From Phyllobacterium sp. OV277 (GTDB lineage: Bacteria; Pseudomonadota; Alphaproteobacteria; Rhizobiales; Rhizobiaceae): a DNA stretch of 64,000 nucleotides. The notes beneath the pieces are model-generated. The model searched no databases, was not told the DNA's origin, and worked only from the letters and a program-made list of their open reading frames with translations. The first letter of the stretch is position 1, and every line of letters begins with the position of its first letter. The stretch spans positions 1-64,000 of the forward strand of contig NZ_FNIY01000002.1 in the NCBI RefSeq assembly GCF_900104355.1, given 5' to 3'. Positions 1 through 6,888 of this stretch are shown in pieces. The translations under genes and the position numbers were made by a program.

Positions 1-189
1 CGATGGACCAACGGTTCACTGAAGCTGCCAAGCGAGCTGTGGGCCGATTGCCGAACCCACGTCTTTCTGCGCGTGACCATGGATTCCGGCGGCAGCCCGC
101 ACTGGGTGGCAGGGTCGAAAACCAGACCACCACGCACCGAACCTGCTGATACAAACCAAACCAACATCGTCCCGCTGCGTGCCGCGTGA
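1..189 (+). CDS. C-terminal end of an unidentified protein (5' part outside window)
   Basis: An open frame enters the window at base 1 and runs 62 codons to a TGA at 187-189. It has no start inside the window. The visible tail begins RWTNGSLKLP, followed by ELWADCRTHVFLRVT, then a Pro/Thr-rich stretch and a short end (IVPLRAA). The first part has the alternating hydrophobic pattern of a beta-rich domain end; the last 25 residues look disordered. I do not recognise the family and assign no function. The next gene (205-516) is on the opposite strand, so the two are convergent with only 15 bases between their stops. Confidence 0.5.
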   Translation, partial: RWTNGSLKLPSELWADCRTHVFLRVTMDSGGSPHWVAGSKTRPPRTEPADTNQTNIVPLRAA

Positions 190-204
190 CGCGGGAAACG
201 CGCT

Positions 205-516
205 CTATTTGTCGATGAGATCGGGCTCCGCTTGGTCAGTACGGACCGGGTCGAGCAGGAGAAGCGGCGAGCTGCCCTCCAGTTGTTTGGTATGGCTGAT
301 AATATGAACCCGGTTTTGCTTATCGCGGTGGACTGAATAGACCAACTCGCCATCCGGCGCTTTGTCCGCCAGCTTGCTGTCGATCCGAAACCGCAGCGTC
401 AGTGCCAGCAGCCCCAGCACGAAGACGGGAGGTATAAGCAGCCATATCGCCTTGATCAAATCCGGCGAGGCTTGAAATGTATCGAGCAGATGAGCCCAGA
501 AATTGTAATCGTTCAT
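205..516 (-). CDS. small single-pass membrane protein, unknown function
   Basis: This 103-residue protein starts at an ATG at 516-514, because AAGGGAG lies five bases upstream; a longer frame reaches 549 but lacks such a site. The first 25 residues (MNDYNFWAHLLD...) are soluble or amphipathic. One hydrophobic segment at about residues 26-42 (IWLLIPPVFVLGLLAL) follows, then a basic, polar C-terminal domain of about 60 residues. By the positive-inside rule the C-terminal domain (RFRIDSKLADK...) is probably cytoplasmic. I do not recognise the family. It stands alone: its neighbour downstream is convergent, and its upstream side is the structured, repeat-rich spacer at 517-1213. Confidence 0.55.
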   Translation of the reverse strand: MNDYNFWAHLLDTFQASPDLIKAIWLLIPPVFVLGLLALTLRFRIDSKLADKAPDGELVYSVHRDKQNRVHIISHTKQLEGSSPLLLLDPVRTDQAEPDLIDK

Positions 517-546
517 GCGCACTCCCTTGTCCAAGAGGAAAGTGGC

Positions 547-706
547 CACCGGAGGCTAAGCCTCTGGTGACCGGGGAGTTCGTAACTCTCGCAGGAAGAG
601 CGCGCCAGCCTTTAGGGTTGCCCCCTGAACATACGCTGGCGCCTCCCCGATCATAGAACGGGAAGTGCAGTATACGGCAGCACAAGGCCGCCTGCGAGAG
701 GTTACG
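547..706. other. structured spacer: branched set of inverted repeats, possible RNA of unknown class
   Basis: Several inverted repeats nest here. A hairpin CACCgGAGGC/GCCTCtGGTG lies at about 548-570. An outer stem pairs 581-595 (CGTAACTCTCGCAGG) with 691-706 (CCTGCGAGAGGTTACG) with one unpaired base. Inside it are an 8-bp perfect stem 602-609/635-642 (GCGCCAGC), a CCCG/CGGG stem near 646-662 and a GTGC/GCAC stem near 665-683. Together they form a multi-branch junction. No convincing gene lies here. It could be a small RNA on either strand or the leader of the gene at 205-516. I compared it by eye with 6S RNA, tmRNA, RNase P and common riboswitches and could not place it. Confidence 0.25.
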
Positions 707-814
707 ACACCCCAAGACCGATCCATTTCGAGCGGTCTCATTGCGGACCATAATTGGAATGTGACGGGGGTGGAACTGGTAGAACTACTGGTATGCAGAC
801 TTATTGAGCTTGGC

Positions 815-877
815 GTGGTTCGTGGTTCGTGGTTCGTGGTTCGTGGTTCGTGGTTCGTGGTTCGTGGTTCGTGGTTC
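815..877 (+). repeat. tandem repeat, 9 perfect copies of a 7-bp unit (GTGGTTC)
   Basis: Nine uninterrupted copies of GTGGTTC fill 815-877. The last copy runs directly into a REP-like unit (GACAGGCTCACCATGAGGG). Other copies of that REP unit in the window carry only one or two GTGGTTC units, so this copy looks expanded. A heptamer is not a multiple of three, so any frame reading through it would change with copy number; I see no real gene there. Confidence 0.95.
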
Positions 878-1182
878 GACAGGCTCACCATGAGGGAGGT
901 GGGTGATGCAAAGATAATCGCAGAGATTGCAGATCAAAATGGTTGCAGACTGTAGCTCCCCATCATCCCTCCCCACTCCGTCATCCTCGGGCTTGACCCG
1001 AGGACCCATAATTTAAAAGCGCGAGTGGTCACGTTCGTTTGATCTCTTTTGCCGTGGGTCCTCGGGTCAAGCCCGAGGATGACGGGGAGAGGTGGTTTGT
1101 AGGGAGCCATATTCTGCAGCCATTATGATTACCTTTGCATCACCCCTCTCCCTCATGGTGAGCTTGTCGAACCACGAACCAC
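871..1182. repeat. REP-like doublet in inverted orientation with a central 31-bp perfect inverted repeat
   Basis: The left unit (about 871-961) reads TTCGACAGGCTCACCATGAGG, a GATGCAAAG.TAATC stretch and TTGCAGACTGTAGCTCCC. The right unit (about 1095-1182) is an imperfect reverse complement with the same blocks in mirrored order, ending CCTCATGGTGAGCTTGTCGA. Between them lies a different perfect 31-bp inverted repeat, 978-1008 and 1055-1085, built on CCTCGGGCTTGACCCGAGG, which is itself palindromic. Related doublets occur at 28250-28400 and 63829-64000. The layout fits non-autonomous REP doublets. No transposase of the REP-associated type is present in the window. Confidence 0.85.
978..1085. 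repeat. perfect 31-bp inverted repeat around a 46-bp loop
   Basis: Arm one (978-1008) starts CCGTCATCCTCGGGCTTGAC and arm two (1055-1085) is its exact reverse complement. The 46-base centre (1009-1054) is not repeated. Each arm holds its own short palindrome, CCTCGGG/CCCGAGG. Either strand could fold into a long hairpin. Sequences of this kind are widely dispersed between genes in alphaproteobacteria. Confidence 0.9.
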
Positions 1183-1213
1183 GACCACCAACCAACAGCC
1201 TTGCAGGGATCAC

Positions 1214-2062
1214 CTACCTGTCAATAAAATCCCGCACGGCCTTATTATACCCCGCCGGGTCCTGCAGCATCGCAAAGTGGCTGGCATTATCCAGTATCAC
1301 CAGCTTGGCGCCGGGAATGGTTTTGGCCATGTAATCCGTATGCTCGCGGGTGATCGCTTCGTCATGATCACCAAGCACGACGGCAATTGGTGTTTTGATT
1401 TTTTTCAGGTCGTCATCGGTCCAGTTTGGCTCGCTGGCCCACATGCCGCTGATCTGCTCGACAAAGGCATCATATTCGCCCGGTGTCGGCGAAATTTTCC
1501 TGTAAACCCCGCCAGCCTTTTCGATGTAACCCGCAAAGGTCTTGTTCTGCAGCACATCCGGCTTGACGCCGTCGATCTTGGTATTGGCGGCCTGCGCAAA
1601 TACTTTGGTGAGGCGCTCCGGGTGATGAATGGCGATATCAATGCCGATAATGCCGCCATCGCTCCAGCCAACCAGCGCCGTCTTGTCGATTTTGAGATAA
1701 TCGAGCAAAGCAAGGTAATCTGACGACATCAGATCGTAGCTGAACGGATCGGCATTGCGGGTGGAGCGGCCATGGCCGCGGCTATCGGCAACGATAACCA
1801 TATGGTCCTTGGAGAGATCAGCCACCTGCCCGCCCCAGACATCGCTATAGCCAAGCCCGCCATGGATAAGCAGCACCGGTGGGCCGGAACCATAGACCGC
1901 ATAATACATCTGAATGCCATTAACAGGCGCGGTGCCGCTTTTGACGGCGGCTGGCATTGGTGCGGGATCAGGCAGTTGCTCCCAGCGCTCGGCGGCAAGC
2001 GCCGTTGTCACAGCGAAGGCAAACAACAATCCCAGAGCGGCGGCGACTGATTTGAGTTTCAT
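1214..2062 (-). CDS. secreted alpha/beta-fold hydrolase
   Basis: This 282-residue protein starts at the ATG at 2062-2060 behind GGAGAG; upstream in-frame starts are less well placed. Residues 1-24 are a signal peptide ending ALAA, so the enzyme is probably periplasmic. The alpha/beta hydrolase fold is clear: the HGG oxyanion-hole motif at 67-69, DSRGHGRS at 93-100, the nucleophile elbow GWSDGG with Ser134, GDHDE at 231-235 supplying the acid (Asp232 or Asp234) and His262 in NASHFA as the base. The family covers esterases, lactonases and C-C hydrolases, and the substrate cannot be read from the sequence. The gene is single, between the repeat-rich spacer and the MFS gene, which is on the same strand 87 bases away. 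Confidence 0.9.
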   Translation of the reverse strand: MKLKSVAAALGLLFAFAVTTALAAERWEQLPDPAPMPAAVKSGTAPVNGIQMYYAVYGSGPPVLLIHGGLGYSDVWGGQVADLSKDHMVIVADSRGHGRSTRNADPFSYDLMSSDYLALLDYLKIDKTALVGWSDGGIIGIDIAIHHPERLTKVFAQAANTKIDGVKPDVLQNKTFAGYIEKAGGVYRKISPTPGEYDAFVEQISGMWASEPNWTDDDLKKIKTPIAVVLGDHDEAITREHTDYMAKTIPGAKLVILDNASHFAMLQDPAGYNKAVRDFIDR

Positions 2063-2149
2063 GATGCTCTCCATTTCCTGCAATGATTGCAGTGGGTGAG
2101 CAGCAAGATCAGCACTTTTCAGTCAGCGCCGCAATGGGCCGGAGGCGGA

Positions 2150-3706
2150 CTACTCCGCCGCCTCCGCAATGGCTTCGTTGGCCTGCATGGCAGGATCAAC
2201 CGGCTTGGGCTTGCCCGCGCTCGGCAACTGCACCGGCTTCAGGAGCGTCGCCATCAGCAAGCCGAACAGGGCAATGCAGGCGGCTGTCAGGAACAGCGGG
2301 CTGAATGCTGCGGCATAACTATCGGCAAGCATCTGCTTTGCTTCCGCTGGCAGTGCCGCCATCATCTTGGGCGTCAATTCTTCGATATTGCCGACACCCG
2401 GAATGTTGACCGCCCCATGCGAGATATTGGCCGCGATAATCGCTCCATAGGCCGAGATGGCAATCGAGGCTCCGGCCATGCGTGCCAGCGATACCGAGCC
2501 AGTCGCTGCACCAACATCGCGACTTCCGGCGGCGTTCTGCACGCCGATAATCGGAATCTGCTGCCCCATGCCAATGCCAACACCGTGCATCAGCATCAGG
2601 AGGCCGATGAGAACCACGGGAGTTCCCGCATGAACCTGCGTGAACAGACCAAAGGCAACGGTACTGATGGCCAGGCCACCCATTGACAGATATTTGTAGC
2701 GGCCCGTCATCGAGATCACGCGGCCCGTAAATAGCGAGCCGCCGACAATGCCACCCGTCAAAAGGATGAACAGCAGCCCTGCCATCGATGGCGACAGACC
2801 CGTCGTCGTCTGCAGGAAGAAGGCGAAATAATTGACCATGCCGATGGCAATGCAACCGCTGGCAACCGAAATGATCACGAACAATGTGAAGGTCGAATTG
2901 CGGAACAGCGATAACGGAATGATCGGCTCCTGCGCGCGGCGCTCGACAAAAACCCATATGATGGCGCAGACAATGCCGAAGCCGATAATGCCGAGGGTCT
3001 GCGGCGCCAGCAACGAGCCGAACAGCTGGCCGCCATCGGCCGCAAGCACAAGGCTTGTCGTCGTCAGGGCAAGCAGGACAGCACCGGCATAGTCGATCTT
3101 CGGCTTGCGGGCGGGTTTGCGGTAGGGAAGCATGAAGATCAGCCCGGCGAGGACGATCAGCCCGATCGGCAGGTTGATCAGGAAGATCGAGCGCCAGCCA
3201 AAAAGATCGCTCATCGTGCCGCCCAGAACCGGCCCGATAGCGCCAGAGGCGATGAAGACGAGGCTGAGATAGCTCTGGTACCGTGCGCGTTCGCGCGGTT
3301 GAAACAGGTCAGCACTGACGGAAAAGATCGAGACCATGACCCCGCCGCCGCCAAGCCCCTGCAGCACGCGTGCGGCAATCAGCGTGTTCATGGAGATCGC
3401 AAGGCCGCAGACGACGGAGCCGAGCGTGAAAATGAAGATGGCCGAAATCATCACATATTTACGGCCAAACAGGTCGCCAAGCTTGCCATAGACAGGCATG
3501 ACCGCGCTGATGGCGAGCAGATAGGCAGAGCCGATCCAGGCGAAGCGCTCAAGCTGGCCGAATTCACCAACGATAGTCGGCAAGGCGGTTGAGACGATCT
3601 GATTATCCAGCGTCGCCATGAACATGGCGGCCATCAGAAAGAAGAAGAGAGTCAGCCGTTTGCGCGGGTCCGCGACGAGCGGCTCAAAGGAATTATTCTG
3701 GTCCAT
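2150..3706 (-). CDS. MFS drug-type efflux transporter, DHA2 (14-helix) family
   Basis: This 518-residue inner-membrane transporter belongs to the major facilitator superfamily, with a DHA2 (EmrB/QacA-like) pattern. The first helix carries LDNQIVSTALPTI, the DHA2 signature. GKLGDLFGRKYVM is the MFS loop motif between helices 2 and 3, and GVGGGGVMV-like glycines (LQGLGGGGVM) mark helix 4. The length and number of hydrophobic segments fit 14 helices. The start MDQNNSF at 3706 avoids 34 unlikely N-terminal residues of the longest frame. The C-terminal tail is polar (KPKPVDPAMQ). A MarR regulator lies divergently 118 bases away, the usual arrangement for a drug pump controlled by a MarR repressor. 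Likely role: proton-driven export of lipophilic or aromatic compounds; the substrate is unknown. Confidence 0.9.
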   Translation of the reverse strand: MDQNNSFEPLVADPRKRLTLFFFLMAAMFMATLDNQIVSTALPTIVGEFGQLERFAWIGSAYLLAISAVMPVYGKLGDLFGRKYVMISAIFIFTLGSVVCGLAISMNTLIAARVLQGLGGGGVMVSIFSVSADLFQPRERARYQSYLSLVFIASGAIGPVLGGTMSDLFGWRSIFLINLPIGLIVLAGLIFMLPYRKPARKPKIDYAGAVLLALTTTSLVLAADGGQLFGSLLAPQTLGIIGFGIVCAIIWVFVERRAQEPIIPLSLFRNSTFTLFVIISVASGCIAIGMVNYFAFFLQTTTGLSPSMAGLLFILLTGGIVGGSLFTGRVISMTGRYKYLSMGGLAISTVAFGLFTQVHAGTPVVLIGLLMLMHGVGIGMGQQIPIIGVQNAAGSRDVGAATGSVSLARMAGASIAISAYGAIIAANISHGAVNIPGVGNIEELTPKMMAALPAEAKQMLADSYAAAFSPLFLTAACIALFGLLMATLLKPVQLPSAGKPKPVDPAMQANEAIAEAAE

Positions 3707-3736
3707 TGGATGGGGTATCCGGTTTGATTGGCGCAA

Positions 3737-3765
3737 TTTATGTGCTATTAGCATACATATGTCAA
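3737..3765 (-). promoter_or_regulatory. probable promoter of the MFS gene, with overlapping palindromic sequence
   Basis: On the minus strand TTGACA (3765-3760) and CATAAA (3742-3737) are separated by 17 bases, a good sigma-70-type spacing. The stretch between them (TATGTATGCTAATAGCA, with CATACATATG across the -35 edge) is AT-rich and partly palindromic. That is where a MarR dimer encoded by the divergent gene would be expected to bind. The promoter is inferred from sequence only. Confidence 0.55.
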
Positions 3766-3824
3766 CAGCAGCGGAATGCTTTTTGCATATTTTAAACCCG
3801 GTGCGCATCTGTTATGGTTGAATC

Positions 3825-4337
3825 ATGACTGATACTTTAGTGACACATGAAATCGAAACGCCCGAAACCGGGACAGATGACGATCTCCTGCGCATTGGCC
3901 ATGCTATGACCCGTATGCGGCTGATGACAGGACGGCGGGTGATTGGCCGTCTTGCCATTCAGAAGGTTGCGCCGGGGCTGGAACTCACACACCTTGATGT
4001 GCTTGATGCGGTCAGGCGCGGGGAAATCTCCGGTGAAGTCACGGTTGGCCTGATTGCCGAAACATTGCGGATCGATCCCTCACGCGCCAGCCGTATCGTT
4101 GCGGAAATGGTTGCCAAGAATGTGCTGCGCCGGAAAGCCTCGCAGGCCGATGCGCGGCGCATTGTCGTTGTCATGACACCGCTCGGACAACGGCTTCTCG
4201 CCGAACTGCGGTTGCAAAAGCAGGCCATTGTCGAGGGCATCGTTGCTGATTGGTCGCCCGAAGAAATCGAAATCTTCGGACGCCTTTTCGAAAAGTACGT
4301 CAGCGGGTTCGAAGCATTGTTTGCATCACGCGAATAA
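3825..4337 (+). CDS. MarR-family transcriptional regulator
   Basis: This 170-residue protein has the winged helix-turn-helix layout of MarR. A first dimerisation helix (LLRIGHAMTRMRLMTG) is followed by a recognition region at about 76-110 (GLIAETLRIDPSRASRIVAEMV), a wing (RKASQADARRIVVVMT) at about 112-130 and a C-terminal dimerisation helix. The SQADARR wing matches the family's DxRxxxxxLT pattern. It lies divergent from the MFS transporter, so control of that gene and of itself through the 118-base spacer is the simplest reading. The N-terminal 20 residues are acidic and look disordered. The ligand is unknown. Confidence 0.9.
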   Translation: MTDTLVTHEIETPETGTDDDLLRIGHAMTRMRLMTGRRVIGRLAIQKVAPGLELTHLDVLDAVRRGEISGEVTVGLIAETLRIDPSRASRIVAEMVAKNVLRRKASQADARRIVVVMTPLGQRLLAELRLQKQAIVEGIVADWSPEEIEIFGRLFEKYVSGFEALFASRE

Positions 4338-4340
4338 GCG

Positions 4341-5348
4341 TCAGATGAGCTTGCGCGCCGTAAGCTCGTCTTTCAGATAGGCATAGTAGATCGGCGCGGC
4401 GATGAGCCCCGCCACGCCAAACCACGCTTCCATAAACACCATCGCCAACAACAATTCCCACGAACGGGATTTGATCCGCGCGCCGATAATGCGGGCGTTC
4501 AGGAAATATTCGAGCTTGTGAATCACGACGAGGAAGGCGAGCGAGCCGAACGCCGCCATAAACGACACACTGAGCCCGACAATGACGATGATCGTGTTGG
4601 AAATCAGATTGCCGATGACGGGCAGAAGACCGGCCACGAAAGTGACGACGATCATCGTCTTGACCAGTGGCAGATGCACGCCAAGGATCGGCAGGATGAC
4701 AACGAGATAGATCGCTGTCAGGAATGTGTTCAGCGCTGATATGCGGATCTGCGAAAAGACGATATTGCGGAACGCCCCGCTGAGCACGCTCGCCCGCTCG
4801 ACCAGCGCTAGGGCCAGTGGACCCGGCGTGCGCGATATATTCACCGAGCTTAGCGCAATCATGCCGCCGATCACCATTCCAACGATGACGCGGACGATCA
4901 GCACGCCGAAATCACGACCGACAAGCTGCAACTGGCCCGCATGTTCGCGCAGCCATTTGGCGGCAATGGATTCCAATTCGTCAAGGTTGGACGGGAAATA
5001 GGCTTTCGCCCAGTCAGGCACATGAACCTGTGCCGTATCCATGATCTCGGCCATTTTCTTGAATAGCGAGACAACGCCTTCGGAACCATTGGTCAATTGC
5101 CCAAGGCCGCTCACGACAGCTGCAACAATCAGAAGAATGAAAATAATCGCCAGCAGCGCCAGCGCCAATGTCTTGGTCAAGCTGTTGGAAACACCAAGCT
5201 TACCAAGCACGGGCGCCGCAAGATGGACGAGATTATAGACGAGAAGTCCCGATAGAAGGGCCGAAAGCAGCCCAAGCTGGAGGACAGCAAAGAGAGCGAT
5301 GAGCGTCAACGCGAAAGACGCGATGTAGAGCCTTGTGGCAGTCAGCAA
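4341..5348 (-). CDS. AI-2E family membrane transporter (PerM/TqsA-like)
   Basis: This 335-residue inner-membrane protein has about eight hydrophobic segments in the AI-2E exporter / PerM arrangement: a cluster at the N-terminus (two helices, then LALALLAIIFILLIV), a soluble insert at about residues 75-140, and a C-terminal helix block including VIGNLISNTIIVIVGLS and the family-typical GLIAAPIYYAYLK near the end. The family exports autoinducer-2 or acts as a Na+/H+ antiporter in some members, so the actual substrate is open. The start is a TTG at 5348-5346 with AAGG six bases upstream. It converges on the MarR gene, with three bases between their ends, so the two are not co-transcribed. Confidence 0.8.
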   Translation of the reverse strand: MLTATRLYIASFALTLIALFAVLQLGLLSALLSGLLVYNLVHLAAPVLGKLGVSNSLTKTLALALLAIIFILLIVAAVVSGLGQLTNGSEGVVSLFKKMAEIMDTAQVHVPDWAKAYFPSNLDELESIAAKWLREHAGQLQLVGRDFGVLIVRVIVGMVIGGMIALSSVNISRTPGPLALALVERASVLSGAFRNIVFSQIRISALNTFLTAIYLVVILPILGVHLPLVKTMIVVTFVAGLLPVIGNLISNTIIVIVGLSVSFMAAFGSLAFLVVIHKLEYFLNARIIGARIKSRSWELLLAMVFMEAWFGVAGLIAAPIYYAYLKDELTARKLI

Positions 5349-5535
5349 GTTGCACCTTGAGAAAGGCTATCTGTTTCAATTTGTTCCTAGCCTTGAAAGC
5401 CTCTCCGGCGCAAGCGAAAGCCGCGTAAACGTGGACAAAATTTAATGGCGGCGGCAATTTCCATGCAACCCCATTACCCGCTAATGTACTGTTTCTCTTA
5501 GACCCTTTCGAGGGAAGACATGAACAGGTGAGTGA

Positions 5536-6888
5536 ATGGTATCGAAAACGCGCGCTCTGGTGGTGATCCTGATCATTGCTGCCCTTTGCGCGGGCGCATA
5601 TGTGACGCGCGAACGCTGGTGGAAAACACCCGGCGCGACAACGCAAAATGCTGCCTCGCCGGGTGGTGGTCAGCAGGAAAGCGGCCGCCGTGGCGGCGGG
5701 CGGCGCGGCGGCGGCCAGAGCCTTGGCCCCACGCCTGTTCTTGTGGCCGAGGCCAAGTCCGCTGATGTTCCTGTTTATATTGATGGCGTGGGTTCAGTGC
5801 GTCCACTCAACTCTGTCGTCGTGCGTTCGCAGGTCAGCGGCAAGCTGGCCGCCATAGAGTTTCAGGAAGGGCAGGATGTGAAGGCGGGCGATGTGCTCGC
5901 GCGCATTGATGACGCCATTTATCGTGCCCAGCTGGATCAGGCCACCGCAAAGAAGGCGCAGGACCAGGCGCTTCTTGCCAATACCAAGCTCGACCTTGAA
6001 CGTTATATCCGCCTTGCCCAGACCAATGCTGGCACGCAGCAACAGGCGGACACGCAGCGCGCGCTGGTCGCGCAATATGAGGCGCAGCTCAAATCCGACG
6101 AGGCTGCGATTGAAAGTGCGCAGGCAACTCTGGATTACACGATTATCCGCGCACCCATTGATGGGCGCACCGGTATCCGCAATGTCGATGTCGGCAATAT
6201 TGTCAGCACATCCGATACCACGGGTATCGTGACACTGTCGCAGATCAAGCCGATTTCGGTGCAATTCTCGATCCCGCAGCAGCGGCTGGCCAAGATCAAT
6301 GTGGCAAGCGCGGCCAATACCCTCCCCGTGCAGGCGCTTTCGGGAGACGGAAAGACGGTCATCGACAGTGGCACCCTTGCTGTTATCGACAATCAGGTCG
6401 ATCCGACGACGGGAACCGTAAAGCTCAAGGCAAACTTTCCCAATGACAAGCTCGTCCTCTGGCCGGGCGCTTTCGTCAATGCGCGCTTGCTGGTGCAGAC
6501 CTTGAACGGGGCAATTGTCGTACCCACCGCATCGGTGCAGCGTGGCCCCACGGGAACCTTTGTCTATCTGCTTCAGGAGGGTGACACGGTTGCCATGCAT
6601 CCGGTGACAGTCGGGCAACAGGATGATGTGCAGGCCGTGATTACGGAAGGTGTTGCAGCGGGCGACAAAATCGTCACCACCGGCTTTGCCCGATTGCAGG
6701 ACGGCGCCAAGGTTCAGGTCACCAGCGCTACGGATGCAGGAACGACGCCTGCTCCTGATGCAAAACCGGCTGATGATGGCAAACAACCGGGTGGAACTGC
6801 AAAGAGCGGCGAAAAGCAGCATAAGCGACGCAATCAGCAGAGCGGTGGTGCAAGCGGCGGAGAGGCCGATAGCGGGACCCCGAAATGA
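5536..6888 (+). CDS. mdtA: RND efflux periplasmic adaptor (MdtA-like)
   Basis: This 450-residue membrane-fusion protein has an N-terminal hydrophobic anchor at residues 7-22 (ALVVILIIAALCAGAY) and an unusual Gly/Arg-rich linker (GRRGGGRRGGG) at about 49-60. Next come the first lipoyl half-motif and the barrel-sandwich region (GVGSVRPLNSVVVRSQVSGKL), a helical hairpin (RAQLDQATAKKAQDQALLA...), the second lipoyl half (IRAPIDGRTG) and a beta-barrel ending at PVTVGQQDDVQAVITEGVAAGDKIV. The C-terminal 55 residues are charged and low-complexity. The adaptor bridges inner-membrane pump and outer-membrane channel. The start is behind AGGTGAG. The stop overlaps the next gene by four bases (ATGA), so the three genes form one operon. 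Confidence 0.93.
   Translation: MVSKTRALVVILIIAALCAGAYVTRERWWKTPGATTQNAASPGGGQQESGRRGGGRRGGGQSLGPTPVLVAEAKSADVPVYIDGVGSVRPLNSVVVRSQVSGKLAAIEFQEGQDVKAGDVLARIDDAIYRAQLDQATAKKAQDQALLANTKLDLERYIRLAQTNAGTQQQADTQRALVAQYEAQLKSDEAAIESAQATLDYTIIRAPIDGRTGIRNVDVGNIVSTSDTTGIVTLSQIKPISVQFSIPQQRLAKINVASAANTLPVQALSGDGKTVIDSGTLAVIDNQVDPTTGTVKLKANFPNDKLVLWPGAFVNARLLVQTLNGAIVVPTASVQRGPTGTFVYLLQEGDTVAMHPVTVGQQDDVQAVITEGVAAGDKIVTTGFARLQDGAKVQVTSATDAGTTPAPDAKPADDGKQPGGTAKSGEKQHKRRNQQSGGASGGEADSGTPK

Noticed and set aside
547-706. 6S RNA, tmRNA, RNase P RNA or a common riboswitch
   Set aside because: None of their conserved blocks could be matched by eye; left as unclassified.
815-877. CRISPR array
   Set aside because: The units are seven bases long with no spacers between them, so this is a simple tandem repeat.
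665-955. 96-codon frame through the GTGGTTC tract
   Set aside because: It consists of the translated repeat (VVRGSWF units) and changes frame with copy number; not a gene.
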